NCBI GenBank assembly: GCA_036365515.1
Contig: CM070874.1
Location: 248,369,430-248,433,429 of the forward strand
Reading direction: 5' to 3'
DNA: 64,000 bases
Source: Torymus aiolomorphi
Taxonomy: Eukaryota; Arthropoda; Insecta; Hymenoptera; Torymidae
The translations under genes and the position numbers were made by a program. Positions 53,336-64,000 of this stretch are shown here, one piece after another; position 1 is the stretch's first letter, and the number at the start of each line of letters is the position of its first letter. Below the pieces are notes generated by a model that was given only the letters and a program-made list of their open reading frames with translations, searched no databases and was not told where the DNA came from.

Positions 53336-54548
53336 ATGCAACATATCGTTGTTTTTGTGTCTTCTACGCAGTTGCATCTCCAAAGAGTTTAATTACATAG
53401 CCACTAGTTGTTAGGGAACCTTTGCAGTCGCCAAAGCTCGCATCAGATTAACCTTCGAACATGTCACTTTTTCCTAAATAAGTTAGACCTATCATTTGTG
53501 TACCCTTCAGATATCTAAACACTCGCTTCACACCTTGCCAGTCGCTTTCTGTAGGGTTTATCTGGTGTCTACTCAATACATTAACCGCATATGCAATATC
53601 TGGTCTACATGTGTTAGCCAAATACAACAGAGTACCTATAGCTTCGCGATAAGGTATAATTTTATGATTTTCCGTCTCACTTTTCGCTCTCGATGTGTGA
53701 CTTGGTTCGTGACCATTGGCGTTCGCTGAGGATGCATGTCTTCAAAGCCAAACTTTGATAGTATTTTCAAAATATACCTTTCTTGACTAATTTTTAATTT
53801 CCTCTTTTCTCTGTCTCTACTGATCTCCAAACTAAGAAAGGATTTGGGTTCACCTATGTCAGGCATATCAAATTTTCTGCCGAGATTTCGCTTTATTTCA
53901 TTCATCTTTTCTCTATTGTTACTAGCCAATAATATATTATCAACATACAAGACTAAGATCAAAAACTTATTACCTGCACGCCAGGTAAATAAACAAGGTT
54001 CGTTGCTATCTGGTTTCATTCCAAATTTTCTTACCACTTTAGTAAATTTGTCGTTCCAGCATTTTGGACTCACCTTAAGGCCATACAGGGCCTTTTCTAG
54101 TTTGCATATTTTCTCTCGCTTTAGTTCGGTCGCACATTCGATTCCATCAAGAATTTCCATATAAACTGGAACGTTTAGGTGGCCATTCAAGAATGCTGTT
54201 TTTACATCCATTTGACAGAGTTCTAAATCATATTTATTTGCTATCGCAAGTATTGTTCGAATCAGAGGTAAACGGGAAACTGGCGCATATATTTCCTGTA
54301 AATCAGACTCATTTTTGTCCTTAAATCCATGAATAACTAAACGAGCTTTATATTTGAGATTTCCATCAGAATTAACCTTTTTCTTCAATACCTATCTGGA
54401 ATCGATGATATTCGGTCGTTTGCCGTCGCTAGGTACTTCATTTCTGTCAGTTAATTTTCATACCTTATTTTTATACATTGATTCAATCTCATTTTTAATA
54501 GCTTTAATAGTCCATTTTAGTTTATCAGTCGCTTTCATTGCTTCTTGA
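53313..54548 (-). pseudogene. Copia RT and RNase H (partial)
   Basis: Frame 54388-53636 carries YKARLVIHGFKDK, QMDVKTAFLNGHL, KALYGLKVSPKCW and the polymerase motif reading LYVDNILL, where Copia normally has YVDD, so a catalytic Asp is changed to Asn. It continues below 53636 in another frame with GTLLYLANTCRPDIAYAVNV, RYLKGT and SDASFGDCKG of RNase H up to TCRAEYV near 53317, with stop codons in between. RT copies element RNA inside the particle. The changed residue, stops and truncation make it inactive. Confidence 0.9.
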
Positions 54549-56037
54549 TAATTTTCAGGGTCTCCATTCACTTCTGCCAATAGTACACGTGTCGTTTTAT
54601 CGGTCGCTTCCATCTCTTGAGGTAAACTTTCCTTTATTTTCCTCGGACGACCACGGCCCCTTGTAATTTCTCCCTCCGTTTCGATTGTCTGTACCTCATC
54701 TTCAAATTCAACAAACCAAGAGTCTGTATTGATTTCCGAATTTACTGTCTCCCAGTCGTTTATCTCTGTCCTTTTGTATTTCTTTCCAAATACAAATTTT
54801 TCGTTAAATTTTACATCACGACTTTCGTAGATTTTCCCTTCTTCCGGTTTGAGTAGTAGGTAACCGGTCTCTTTATATCCTACTAATACGACTCTACGCC
54901 CAATAAATCTGAATTTTGGACCTATCTTTCGCTGTACTTTCATGTATGCAATACATCCGAAACGTTTGAGTTGTGTTATATCTACTCTGTAGTTTGGTTT
55001 AAAGACATGCATGGGTGATTCCATGTTATTGTGGCGTCCTGTTATATGCATATACCGCTGTACCCAAGGCTAAATCCCACATATTTTCCGGATGTCCAGA
55101 GTCATACATTAACGCTCGCACTTTCCTTTGAACCGTTTGGTTAAACCTTACAGAAACGCCATTATGCTGTGGTGTATAAGGACACGCCAATTGCAGTTCC
55201 GCACCCAATTTCTTTAGGACTTTTGTAGTATAACCACCTGTAAATTCAGTGGTTACCCTGATCGCTTCGCAGATAACAAACCTTCGCATCTTTTCCTAAT
55301 AAGTTTCGAGTACTTTTAACAAACGATTCAAAACACGGCCCTGTCTCGTCTTTTGTTTTCATCGGATAAGCCATAGCTAAGCGGGAGAAGTCATCTATAA
55401 AAACAGAAATATATTTATATCCCTTGGGATATGTAGCAGGATTTATCATACCCATAACATCGGCGTGTATAACTTGTAAAGGCTCTGTCGCTCTCTGTCG
55501 CACTGTTTTAAACGGTATCGTTTTTATCTTAGATATCATACACACTTCACAATTTTTAATTGAATCGTCGAAAACTGTTCTCTTTAAGTTTTTGATTTCT
55601 AGCAGTCTCTTTTGCAACTGTTTAAGGTATCCTACCGAGGCGTGCCCCATACGAACATGCCAAAGGATCGCCTGATTATCGATTTGTAATTTGCTTCATT
55701 GTTCTAATAACTCCACATCGTTTGTTAAAGTCTCTTTTTCCGTTGTTTCATTCGCATCGCTTAATTTGCGGTCTCTTATGGTACTTTCGAAATCTAAACA
55801 AAGCTTGTTGTACAATTTTCCGTCTCCATTTTCACTTATGTTTTCATTTTCGCTCGCTTCTATTGTTTCATTCGCTTCGAGTTCTTTTTGTTTCATCATG
55901 TTTCTCGTGGTCACATAAGTTATTACTTTATTTTTATTTCAATTACAATCAGTATTTTCTTTATTAATTTCAAATTCAATGATCCAATAGGGTTTCTTGT
56001 AAATACCTGACAGAAAACATTCCTTTGAAATGGGATC
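54458..56037 (-). pseudogene. Copia GAG-pre-integrase and integrase, broken
   Basis: After the MITE the coding sequence resumes (YDPISKECFLSGIY, 56038 downwards), has a stop at about 55930, then an acidic segment (55914-55696), the zinc-binding MGHASVGYLKQLQKRL...CEVCMISK part (55650-55540) and the core: VIHADVMGM (first Asp), [11 protein letters not shown] (second Asp) and [13 protein letters not shown] (55190), where Copia normally has a Glu in NGVAER; the Glu position reads Val. The C-terminal part to 54458 has YMKVQRKIGPKFRFIGRRVV, the usual integrase-RT linker. Frame changes occur near 55260 and 55040. Confidence 0.88.
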
Positions 56038-56039
56038 GT

Positions 56040-56937
56040 ATATGAGGCGTTTCACGTCAGCTTTCCAGGCGCGGCGCGCGAGCGCGAAATCATGCTGTTT
56101 TCAGCTTGTGTTTGAAGGGTTAAGATGTATCTTTTATTTTATCCATTGAAGCTAATGCCCGAATATTTTTATGTTAATTAATAAATGAAGCTAATGGCTA
56201 TATTACGGGCAATCGATAAAGGATAAGGAAGGTACCTAACTTATCAATCATTGATTTTATTCTTTTTACATGTGTATACTTACACATCTCTAATTATTCT
56301 AAGCTATTAGAGTAAAGCAGTCAAGGATATTAATGCACAATTATTTTAATAATTTTAAAGTGCAGTCAAGAATTTTTTTAAAGGATTAGGAAAGGAAAGG
56401 TAAACGTATAGGATGAAAAAATGAGACCGAAAAAAATTGAGAACGAAAAAAATAACAGCCCAGGTCGGGATCGAACCGACAACCTTAAGGTATCCTTTAT
56501 CGATTGCCCGTAATAGCCATTAGCTTCATTTATTAATTAACATAAGATGTATCTAAAAGAAATAATCCCCAAGTGATTTCGATGTATTTTTTCCTCAGCT
56601 TTCCGATGGTGCTATTAGTTTCTCAAAATTTTTCAATTCTAAGTATTTCTTGAATAATATCTCGAAAAAATCAAAAAACCCCTATGTAGAAAAAGGCTAT
56701 ATCCATGTAAAATTTCCTCCTCTTTCGATCTAGCAGGTCAAAAAAAAATATTAAAAATATAGTTTTTGAGATATAACACGTTTTATATTTTTTTGAGGTT
56801 AGAATTGAAAAATTTTGAGAAACTAATAGCACCATCGAAAAGCTGAGGAAAAAATACATGGAAATCGCTTGGGGGATTATTTTTTTTTAGATACATCTTA
56901 GCCCTTCAAACACAAGCTGACGTGAAACGCCTCATAT
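56040..56937. mobile_element. MITE-A, copy 2, with a nested insertion
   Basis: ATATGAGGCGTTTCACGT (56040-56057) is inverted at 56920-56937. The arms match copy 1 (41773-42286), including CCTCAGCTTTCC and the long T/A-rich middle. A 412-bp insertion (56133-56544) enlarges it. It splits the Copia coding sequence at a TA, so it is younger than the Copia insertion. Confidence 0.9.
56133..56544 (-). mobile_element. nested element with tRNA-like promoter and 53-bp inverted ends
   Basis: AAGATGTATCT stands on both sides (56122-56132 and 56545-56555), an 11-bp target-site duplication within MITE-A. Inside, ATGTTAATTAATAAATGAAG onwards (56171-56225) is inverted at 56489-56543. On the minus strand GTCGGTTCGATCCCGAC (about 56484-56468) is a perfect tRNA T-arm/B box, an A-box-like TGGCTATTACGGG lies about 30 bases upstream, and ATTTTTTT follows as a pol III stop. 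It combines SINE-like and MITE-like features. Confidence 0.7.
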
Positions 56938-59151
56938 ATCAATTTGTTTGTCATCAAGATAAACGCTTAATACAAGATCGGTGAATTTTCGCAGTGACAA
57001 AAGGTTCTCTGACAAATTTTCGGCGTAAATTACATTATCAAGTTTCAACAGATTATTGTTACTTATACATACTTTGACTGTACCAACTCTCTCCGATTTT
57101 AAGTTCACATTCTCATTCTTGTTTGCGCATATTATCTCGTCCTTTTGTTCTTTGTAATCTTTAAATATTAACTTTGAGTTTGTTAAGTGTTCCGTCGCTC
57201 CAGTGTCTATCAGGAATCGAGATAATAAGGCATTCCCTTTTTCGAACTGATTTCGCATAGTTCTGTCGGTTACAAATAAGGTTTTTACATTTCGTGTTGC
57301 GGTCGAGTACTTACTTTCGTCTTTGTCAGCCGCTGTCTTCTTGTCCTTGTCGTTTTCGGTCTTTCCGCCCTTTCTTCCTCTACCTTTGCAAGTTCGACTG
57401 TTCCTCCGCGGGCTTCTTCTCTCTTGCCTAAACCTTTTCGTTCCGCTTTGTTCTTCGATTCTATCGCCTTTTCGCTTAAAGCCGCGAGACTGGCTACGAC
57501 CTACTCTTCCGCCGCGATTATACGGTCTATAGCTTGTACTTTCATACCTGGAGTATTCCGCTCGCTGCTCCTTCAGTCGCTGCTGTCGCTGGGGGTAGTT
57601 GGCCGCGATGTGGTTACAGAATTGCTTGCATTCGAAGCATTGTTTCAATCCTGTGCCCTGTCTTGGGCAGTTCTTGGACATATGTCCGGACCCGTCGAAT
57701 TCGTAACATCGTACTTTCTCCATGGTACTTAGGTTGGCTGCTTTTGTTTCTGTCGCTGATGCTGTCGCTGTCTGGAGTTTAGTACTTTCCACCTGCATAA
57801 TATACAATTTCAAATTATTATATGTAAGTTGTTTATCTGTCATATTTTTATTTATAAAATTAATGCTTAATATTTGTGGCACTGATCCCACTACAGCCCC
57901 ATAAAACGCATTCTTTTTCTCTATTTCCGATAAAGCAATGGCATCAGATAAATTATTATATGATCTGACTATTTTCTCGAATCTATCTACAAATACACTC
58001 GCTTTTTCCTTTGGCGGATTGTATTTCAAACCATAAAGTTGTCTACGCAATGTCATAGACGTTACGTTTGTTTCATTTACTTTAATTTCTTTGATTCGTT
58101 CAAGAAATTTCTTAGGCTCCTGAATTTCTATGATTCTGACATGATATCGCTCGTCTATTCGGTTAATAATTATATCTCGAACTCTAAACTTGTGTTTGTC
58201 TTTCATTTCGCTATCAAAGTCAGCTGTCGCTTCTATCTCGGGATCAATTACATACAACAGATCCAACGTTCTTAATTCTGACCTTAAAAGGTCCATGAAA
58301 TGTCCATATTTGGTTTTCTCCGTCAATTTATACACCCATCGTATATTTGGATCTTTTGCAGTAAGTTCGGCCCGGATCGTATTTCTTAGTTCTGGCGATA
58401 CATCGGCCGAAGTACTGTCACCTTTAGTCGCGCTTAAATTTAATTTCTTTATTTCATGTTTTACAATATTGGAGATATCATTTAAATTAATTTTGCTTGA
58501 TTCGGGAGCTATGGCCTTAGAGTTATGAAAATCTGCTCTGTTAAACGTATCATTTTTATCTGTCGAGTTAGTGATTGATTTTCTAACCTGAGCCTCAAAC
58601 GCTACTAAACGTTGTTCAATTTGATGCAGTCGCTGGTCTCTTGTTTGGTTGTCACTCGCCAAATTTTTGATCCTTTCATTCAACTCGGCCACATGAGTTG
58701 ATATGGTCCGAAGTTGATCCTGTATTACTGCAGTAAAATTTTCATTAGAATTTTCGATAGCTAGGCTTTGTTTATTAAATATGGACGTCACGTCTTTATT
58801 TATGTATACAATATGTTTTAATTTTTGTACATCTTTAATACTTGGTTTACCTCTTAGAATTTCATTCTCTGCTTTTCCTGCCGTTGCTCCACTCTCATCA
58901 ATCTGTCGCTGCTCACCGCCATCGCTCGCTTGCATTTCATCGCCTACCGTCGCCTTCGGTACCGAACTCGCCCCATTCGTTACAGTCGCATTCTCATTCT
59001 CTTCGTCGATTTTATCCGTCGCTGTTTCATCGCAATTCTGGGAAGTCAGTCTCTTTCTACAAAATGTCATTAGTATTTCTTTTCCTTCGGATTCCGCTAG
59101 TTCCACCGCTCTTCTTAGATTACGTTCTTCTTCCTTCGTGACGAAAGTCAT
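56932..59151 (-). CDS. Copia gag-protease ORF, intact
   Basis: The minus-strand frame is open from 59250; the likely start is the Met at 59151 (MTFVTKEEERNL), because the preceding 33 codons are hydrophobic leader sequence. Native coding ends at 56938, where MITE-A supplies a stop. The protein has an acidic N-terminal segment, a coiled-coil region (about residues 130-230), a capsid-like helical region (WVYKLTEKTKYGHFMDLLRS to YMQVESTKL), a knuckle-like CYEFDGSGHMSKNC with a second Cys group (CFECKQFCNHIAANY), an Arg/Lys-rich tail and the protease active site LIDTGATEHL followed by LNDVIYAENLSENLLS-type sequence. Gag packages the RNA and the protease matures the particle. This part is unbroken over 740 codons, in contrast to the damaged pol. 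Confidence 0.88.
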   Translation of the reverse strand: MTFVTKEEERNLRRAVELAESEGKEILMTFCRKRLTSQNCDETATDKIDEENENATVTNGASSVPKATVGDEMQASDGGEQRQIDESGATAGKAENEILRGKPSIKDVQKLKHIVYINKDVTSIFNKQSLAIENSNENFTAVIQDQLRTISTHVAELNERIKNLASDNQTRDQRLHQIEQRLVAFEAQVRKSITNSTDKNDTFNRADFHNSKAIAPESSKINLNDISNIVKHEIKKLNLSATKGDSTSADVSPELRNTIRAELTAKDPNIRWVYKLTEKTKYGHFMDLLRSELRTLDLLYVIDPEIEATADFDSEMKDKHKFRVRDIIINRIDERYHVRIIEIQEPKKFLERIKEIKVNETNVTSMTLRRQLYGLKYNPPKEKASVFVDRFEKIVRSYNNLSDAIALSEIEKKNAFYGAVVGSVPQILSINFINKNMTDKQLTYNNLKLYIMQVESTKLQTATASATETKAANLSTMEKVRCYEFDGSGHMSKNCPRQGTGLKQCFECKQFCNHIAANYPQRQQRLKEQRAEYSRYESTSYRPYNRGGRVGRSQSRGFKRKGDRIEEQSGTKRFRQERRSPRRNSRTCKGRGRKGGKTENDKDKKTAADKDESKYSTATRNVKTLFVTDRTMRNQFEKGNALLSRFLIDTGATEHLTNSKLIFKDYKEQKDEIICANKNENVNLKSERVGTVKVCISNNNLLKLDNVIYAENLSENLLSLRKFTDLVLSVYLDDKQIDI

Positions 59152-59171
59152 TGCTAAAAGAAAATTTCTTA

Positions 59172-59335
59172 GTAAACAAACCGTGCCGAACACAAGCACT
59201 ATGAGTTTATAAGATTTCAGAAGCAAGGACTCTGTTTTAATAATTATCAATTTTTATTTGATGTTAATAATAAAATCTATGTGTGACCAAACCGTGCCGA
59301 ACACAAGCACTACGAGTTCACACAAGATTTTAGAA
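59172..59335. repeat. 112-bp direct duplication in the Copia leader
   Basis: AAACCGTGCCGAACACAAGC followed by ACTAYGAGTT occurs at 59175 and again at 59288. The repeat lies just upstream of the gag start codon. Confidence 0.8.
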
Positions 59336-59940
59336 AAGAGAAAACTTTATCAATATTTAACTATTTTCATTCGCCATTTTATAGTTTTAATTTTTTATTT
59401 CAAGTATCATTTTTTTTAGACGTACCTAAATCATGTGTCTGTCCGGTCTCGGACAAGAAAATGATTTTATTATCCAGTACTGTTACCGCTACGTTTTTGT
59501 CCTGGTACAACTCCGAAAATCCGAAAATTACTTTCTGCGTGAGCAGGAATAATTCGAGATTGTTTTCATCTAAATAGAATAAGAAGAATTTAAAAAAAAA
59601 TCCCATATGCATATGTCTTTATTTCGATTTATTTTCGTTGCAAAACTTGTTCGGTAGATATATACTGTAAGGAAAAATTTCCGGTTTGTTTTTCTATTTA
59701 ATACTAACTCGCAACGATATGTCCAAATTCTCTGAATTGCTAAGTCACCGCGCGCGCCCCTCACGAAAAACAGTCGGCTCGTGTTACTTCTAAACTTCAC
59801 TTAACTCCCTCCTTTCGTTCACACATTCCTTTCCGTCGCTATATCACGTTACACGGCAACATGCATGAGCTCAGTCTCTGCTTCCCCTCCCGCACCTTCA
59901 TGCGGGAGACCGACCGGTGTCTCTCTCCCTCCCGTCGCGC
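59336..59940 (-). other. Copia untranslated leader
   Basis: No open frame of substance. By position between LTR and gag it is the 5' leader of the element's RNA. Confidence 0.5.
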
Positions 59941-59979
59941 GCACGCGGCGGCACACAGCGGCACACAGCGGCACACAGT
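59941..59979. repeat. 10-bp tandem repeat (GCGGCACACA), three copies
   Basis: GCGGCACACA is repeated three times within the Copia leader. Confidence 0.85.
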
Positions 59980-60002
59980 ACCGCGTCGTTTTCCTCGCGC
60001 CT

Positions 60003-60005
<3 letters not shown>

Positions 60006-60074
<69 letters not shown>
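60006..60074. repeat. (CT)n microsatellite in the Copia leader
   Basis: About 68 bp of uninterrupted CT. On the minus strand this is a GA run of the kind bound by GAGA-type factors. The Arg-Glu and Ser-Leu frames it opens are artefacts. Confidence 0.95.
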
Positions 60075-60490
60075 GCCGTCATGTTGCTTGCCTCGTGCTC
60101 GCCGAGACCTGTTGTGCAAGCTGACCCGCGCCGCGGCATTGGGACGCGTCCGTCCCTCGCCTTCCGAGAACTCGAGCAATTCGAATCTTACTATTTTCTA
60201 CTAAACTCGCACAGCACCTCACATGCAATTTTAACTATCGCAAACCCTTTACTGGTTTTTCGCGCACTTGTCTCTGTCGCACTTTGTCGAATTTCACACG
60301 ATATATTAACGCTTTGTCGGTCGCGCACATTTTGTTATACTAAGACACGTTATTATCACCAAAATCGATTTTGTTTCTTACCTCTCTGAATCTTTTCCGT
60401 CGCTCCACCGTCGCTCTCCGCCGCATCCTTCTCCGTTGTCTCCAACGTCACGGTTCGCTTGTGCGGGTCCTCCTCGTCCTTCGCTCCCCC

Positions 60491-60505
60491 CTGGCCCCAT
60501 AACCC
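60491..60505 (-). other. Copia primer-binding site (initiator tRNA-Met half)
   Basis: The minus strand reads GGGTTATGGGGCCAG. Insect Copia elements prime from a half-molecule of initiator tRNA-Met, whose anticodon arm (CTGGGCCCATAACCC) pairs with GGGTTATGGGCCCAG; one mismatch is present here. Confidence 0.8.
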
Positions 60506-60513
60506 GACAGAGT

Positions 60514-60851
60514 TGTGCAAATATGGAAGGGGAAGACGTCGAGGGGAAGAAACACTTTGTTTAAACGCAGGTTGAAAATAGAGTTCTTTATTATCACTAC
60601 ACCAACTGTCGAAGGCTCCTCGCCTCAATACAAAAGATATAATAGTAAAAATCCTCGCTAACACTTCTGAATACAAGAACAATAGAACAGATTATATAAT
60701 AGAAATGCTCGCGCTCCTGTGCAGCTCTGCTTGCGTACTGATGCAGGGAAGAAGGGCGGGCAGCACGGCGCTCGCACTTATCGGCGGCGCTTGACAAAGA
60801 CCGACGAAGAGTGAGGAGAAGAGAGCGACGGAAATCGACCGTCCCATCACA
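60514..60851 (-). mobile_element. Copia 5' LTR, 338 bp
   Basis: On the minus strand it begins TGTGATGGGACGG (60851) and ends TTTGCACA (60514), a few bases before the primer site. TATA (ATTATATAAT, 60691-60700) and AATAAA (60592-60587) are in the expected order for U3 and R. No second copy is in the window. Confidence 0.75.
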
Positions 60852-63947
<3,096 letters not shown>

Positions 63948-63948
63948 G

Positions 63949-64000
<52 letters not shown>
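63948..64000. repeat. (GT)n microsatellite running off the window
   Basis: GT repeats with one interruption continue to the last base. Confidence 0.95.

Larger units (their letters stand above)
53313..60851 (-). mobile_element. Ty1/Copia retrotransposon, 3'-truncated, split by MITE-A
   Basis: On the minus strand: LTR (60851-60514), initiator-tRNA-Met primer site (60505-60491), 1.3-kb leader, gag-protease ORF, integrase, RT and part of RNase H in Copia order (integrase before RT). The element stops within RNase H at about 53313, and the 3' LTR is missing. MITE-A copy 2 (56040-56937) interrupts the polyprotein between protease and integrase. Confidence 0.88.

Noticed and set aside
58781..59212. 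Plus-strand frames of about 100-143 codons opposite Copia gag
   Set aside because: Antisense shadow of the intact gag-protease ORF.
59861..60204. Ser-Leu and Arg-Glu repeat proteins
   Set aside because: Translation of the CT/GA microsatellite in the Copia leader.

Overview
The window is eukaryotic, AT-rich and packed with transposable elements. I find no convincing single-copy host gene. The mix of elements (a mellifera-type mariner, Helitrons, Ty3/Gypsy and Copia retrotransposons, an I-group LINE, TTAA-type and foldback MITEs, long TA/TG/GA microsatellites, short CpG-rich islands in AT-rich DNA) points to an insect genome, most likely a hymenopteran such as an ant. That assignment is inference from element types and base composition, not from a diagnostic gene.

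Layout. 1-8.3 kb: non-coding DNA with a degenerate 28-bp tandem array, a TIR MITE (507-700), CpG-rich islands, AT-rich direct repeats and a minisatellite-like block (6.2-7.2 kb). 8.3-12.8 kb: a nearly complete, decayed Helitron (OTU protease remnant, Rep with HUH and two-tyrosine motifs, Pif1-type helicase, CTAG 3' end). 12.8-18.4 kb: two mariner copies of one family (one broken, one with an intact 357-codon transposase), a 1.75-kb foldback element with 119-bp internal repeats, a 3' fragment of a LINE, a palindromic mini-mariner and a solo LTR. 18.5-23.1 kb: a minus-strand Gypsy remnant (gag, spacer module, integrase; no reverse transcriptase seen).

23.4-39.2 kb is best read as one nested structure. 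A plus-strand Gypsy (1.2-kb LTR, primer site, leader with GCGCATGCGC repeats, gag, protease, RT, RNase H, start of integrase) sits between two blocks of the same roughly 150-bp satellite. It is itself interrupted by a 5.6-kb LINE with three ORFs, a TTAA MITE and a 2.3-kb insertion in gag. 39.2-47.6 kb holds an LTR with minus-strand promoter and primer site, and a second, different Helitron broken by a MITE and a LINE fragment and cut off by a minus-strand Gypsy pol fragment. 47.6-53 kb is non-coding with several hairpin/foldback elements and a tRNA-like pol III unit. 53.3-60.9 kb is a minus-strand Copia element: LTR, an initiator-tRNA-Met type primer site, a long intact gag-protease ORF, then integrase and RT with altered catalytic residues, split by a MITE that carries a nested tRNA-like insertion. 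60.9-64 kb is AT-rich DNA with microsatellites.

How the parts work together: they do not form a host pathway. Each block is a self-propagating element or its remnant, and the nesting gives relative ages. The best candidates for something undescribed are the third ORF of the LINE (29456-30364), the foldback element loaded with AAGGTCA half-sites, the palindrome-bearing tandem repeats in the Gypsy leader, and the OTU-Rep arrangement of the first Helitron.
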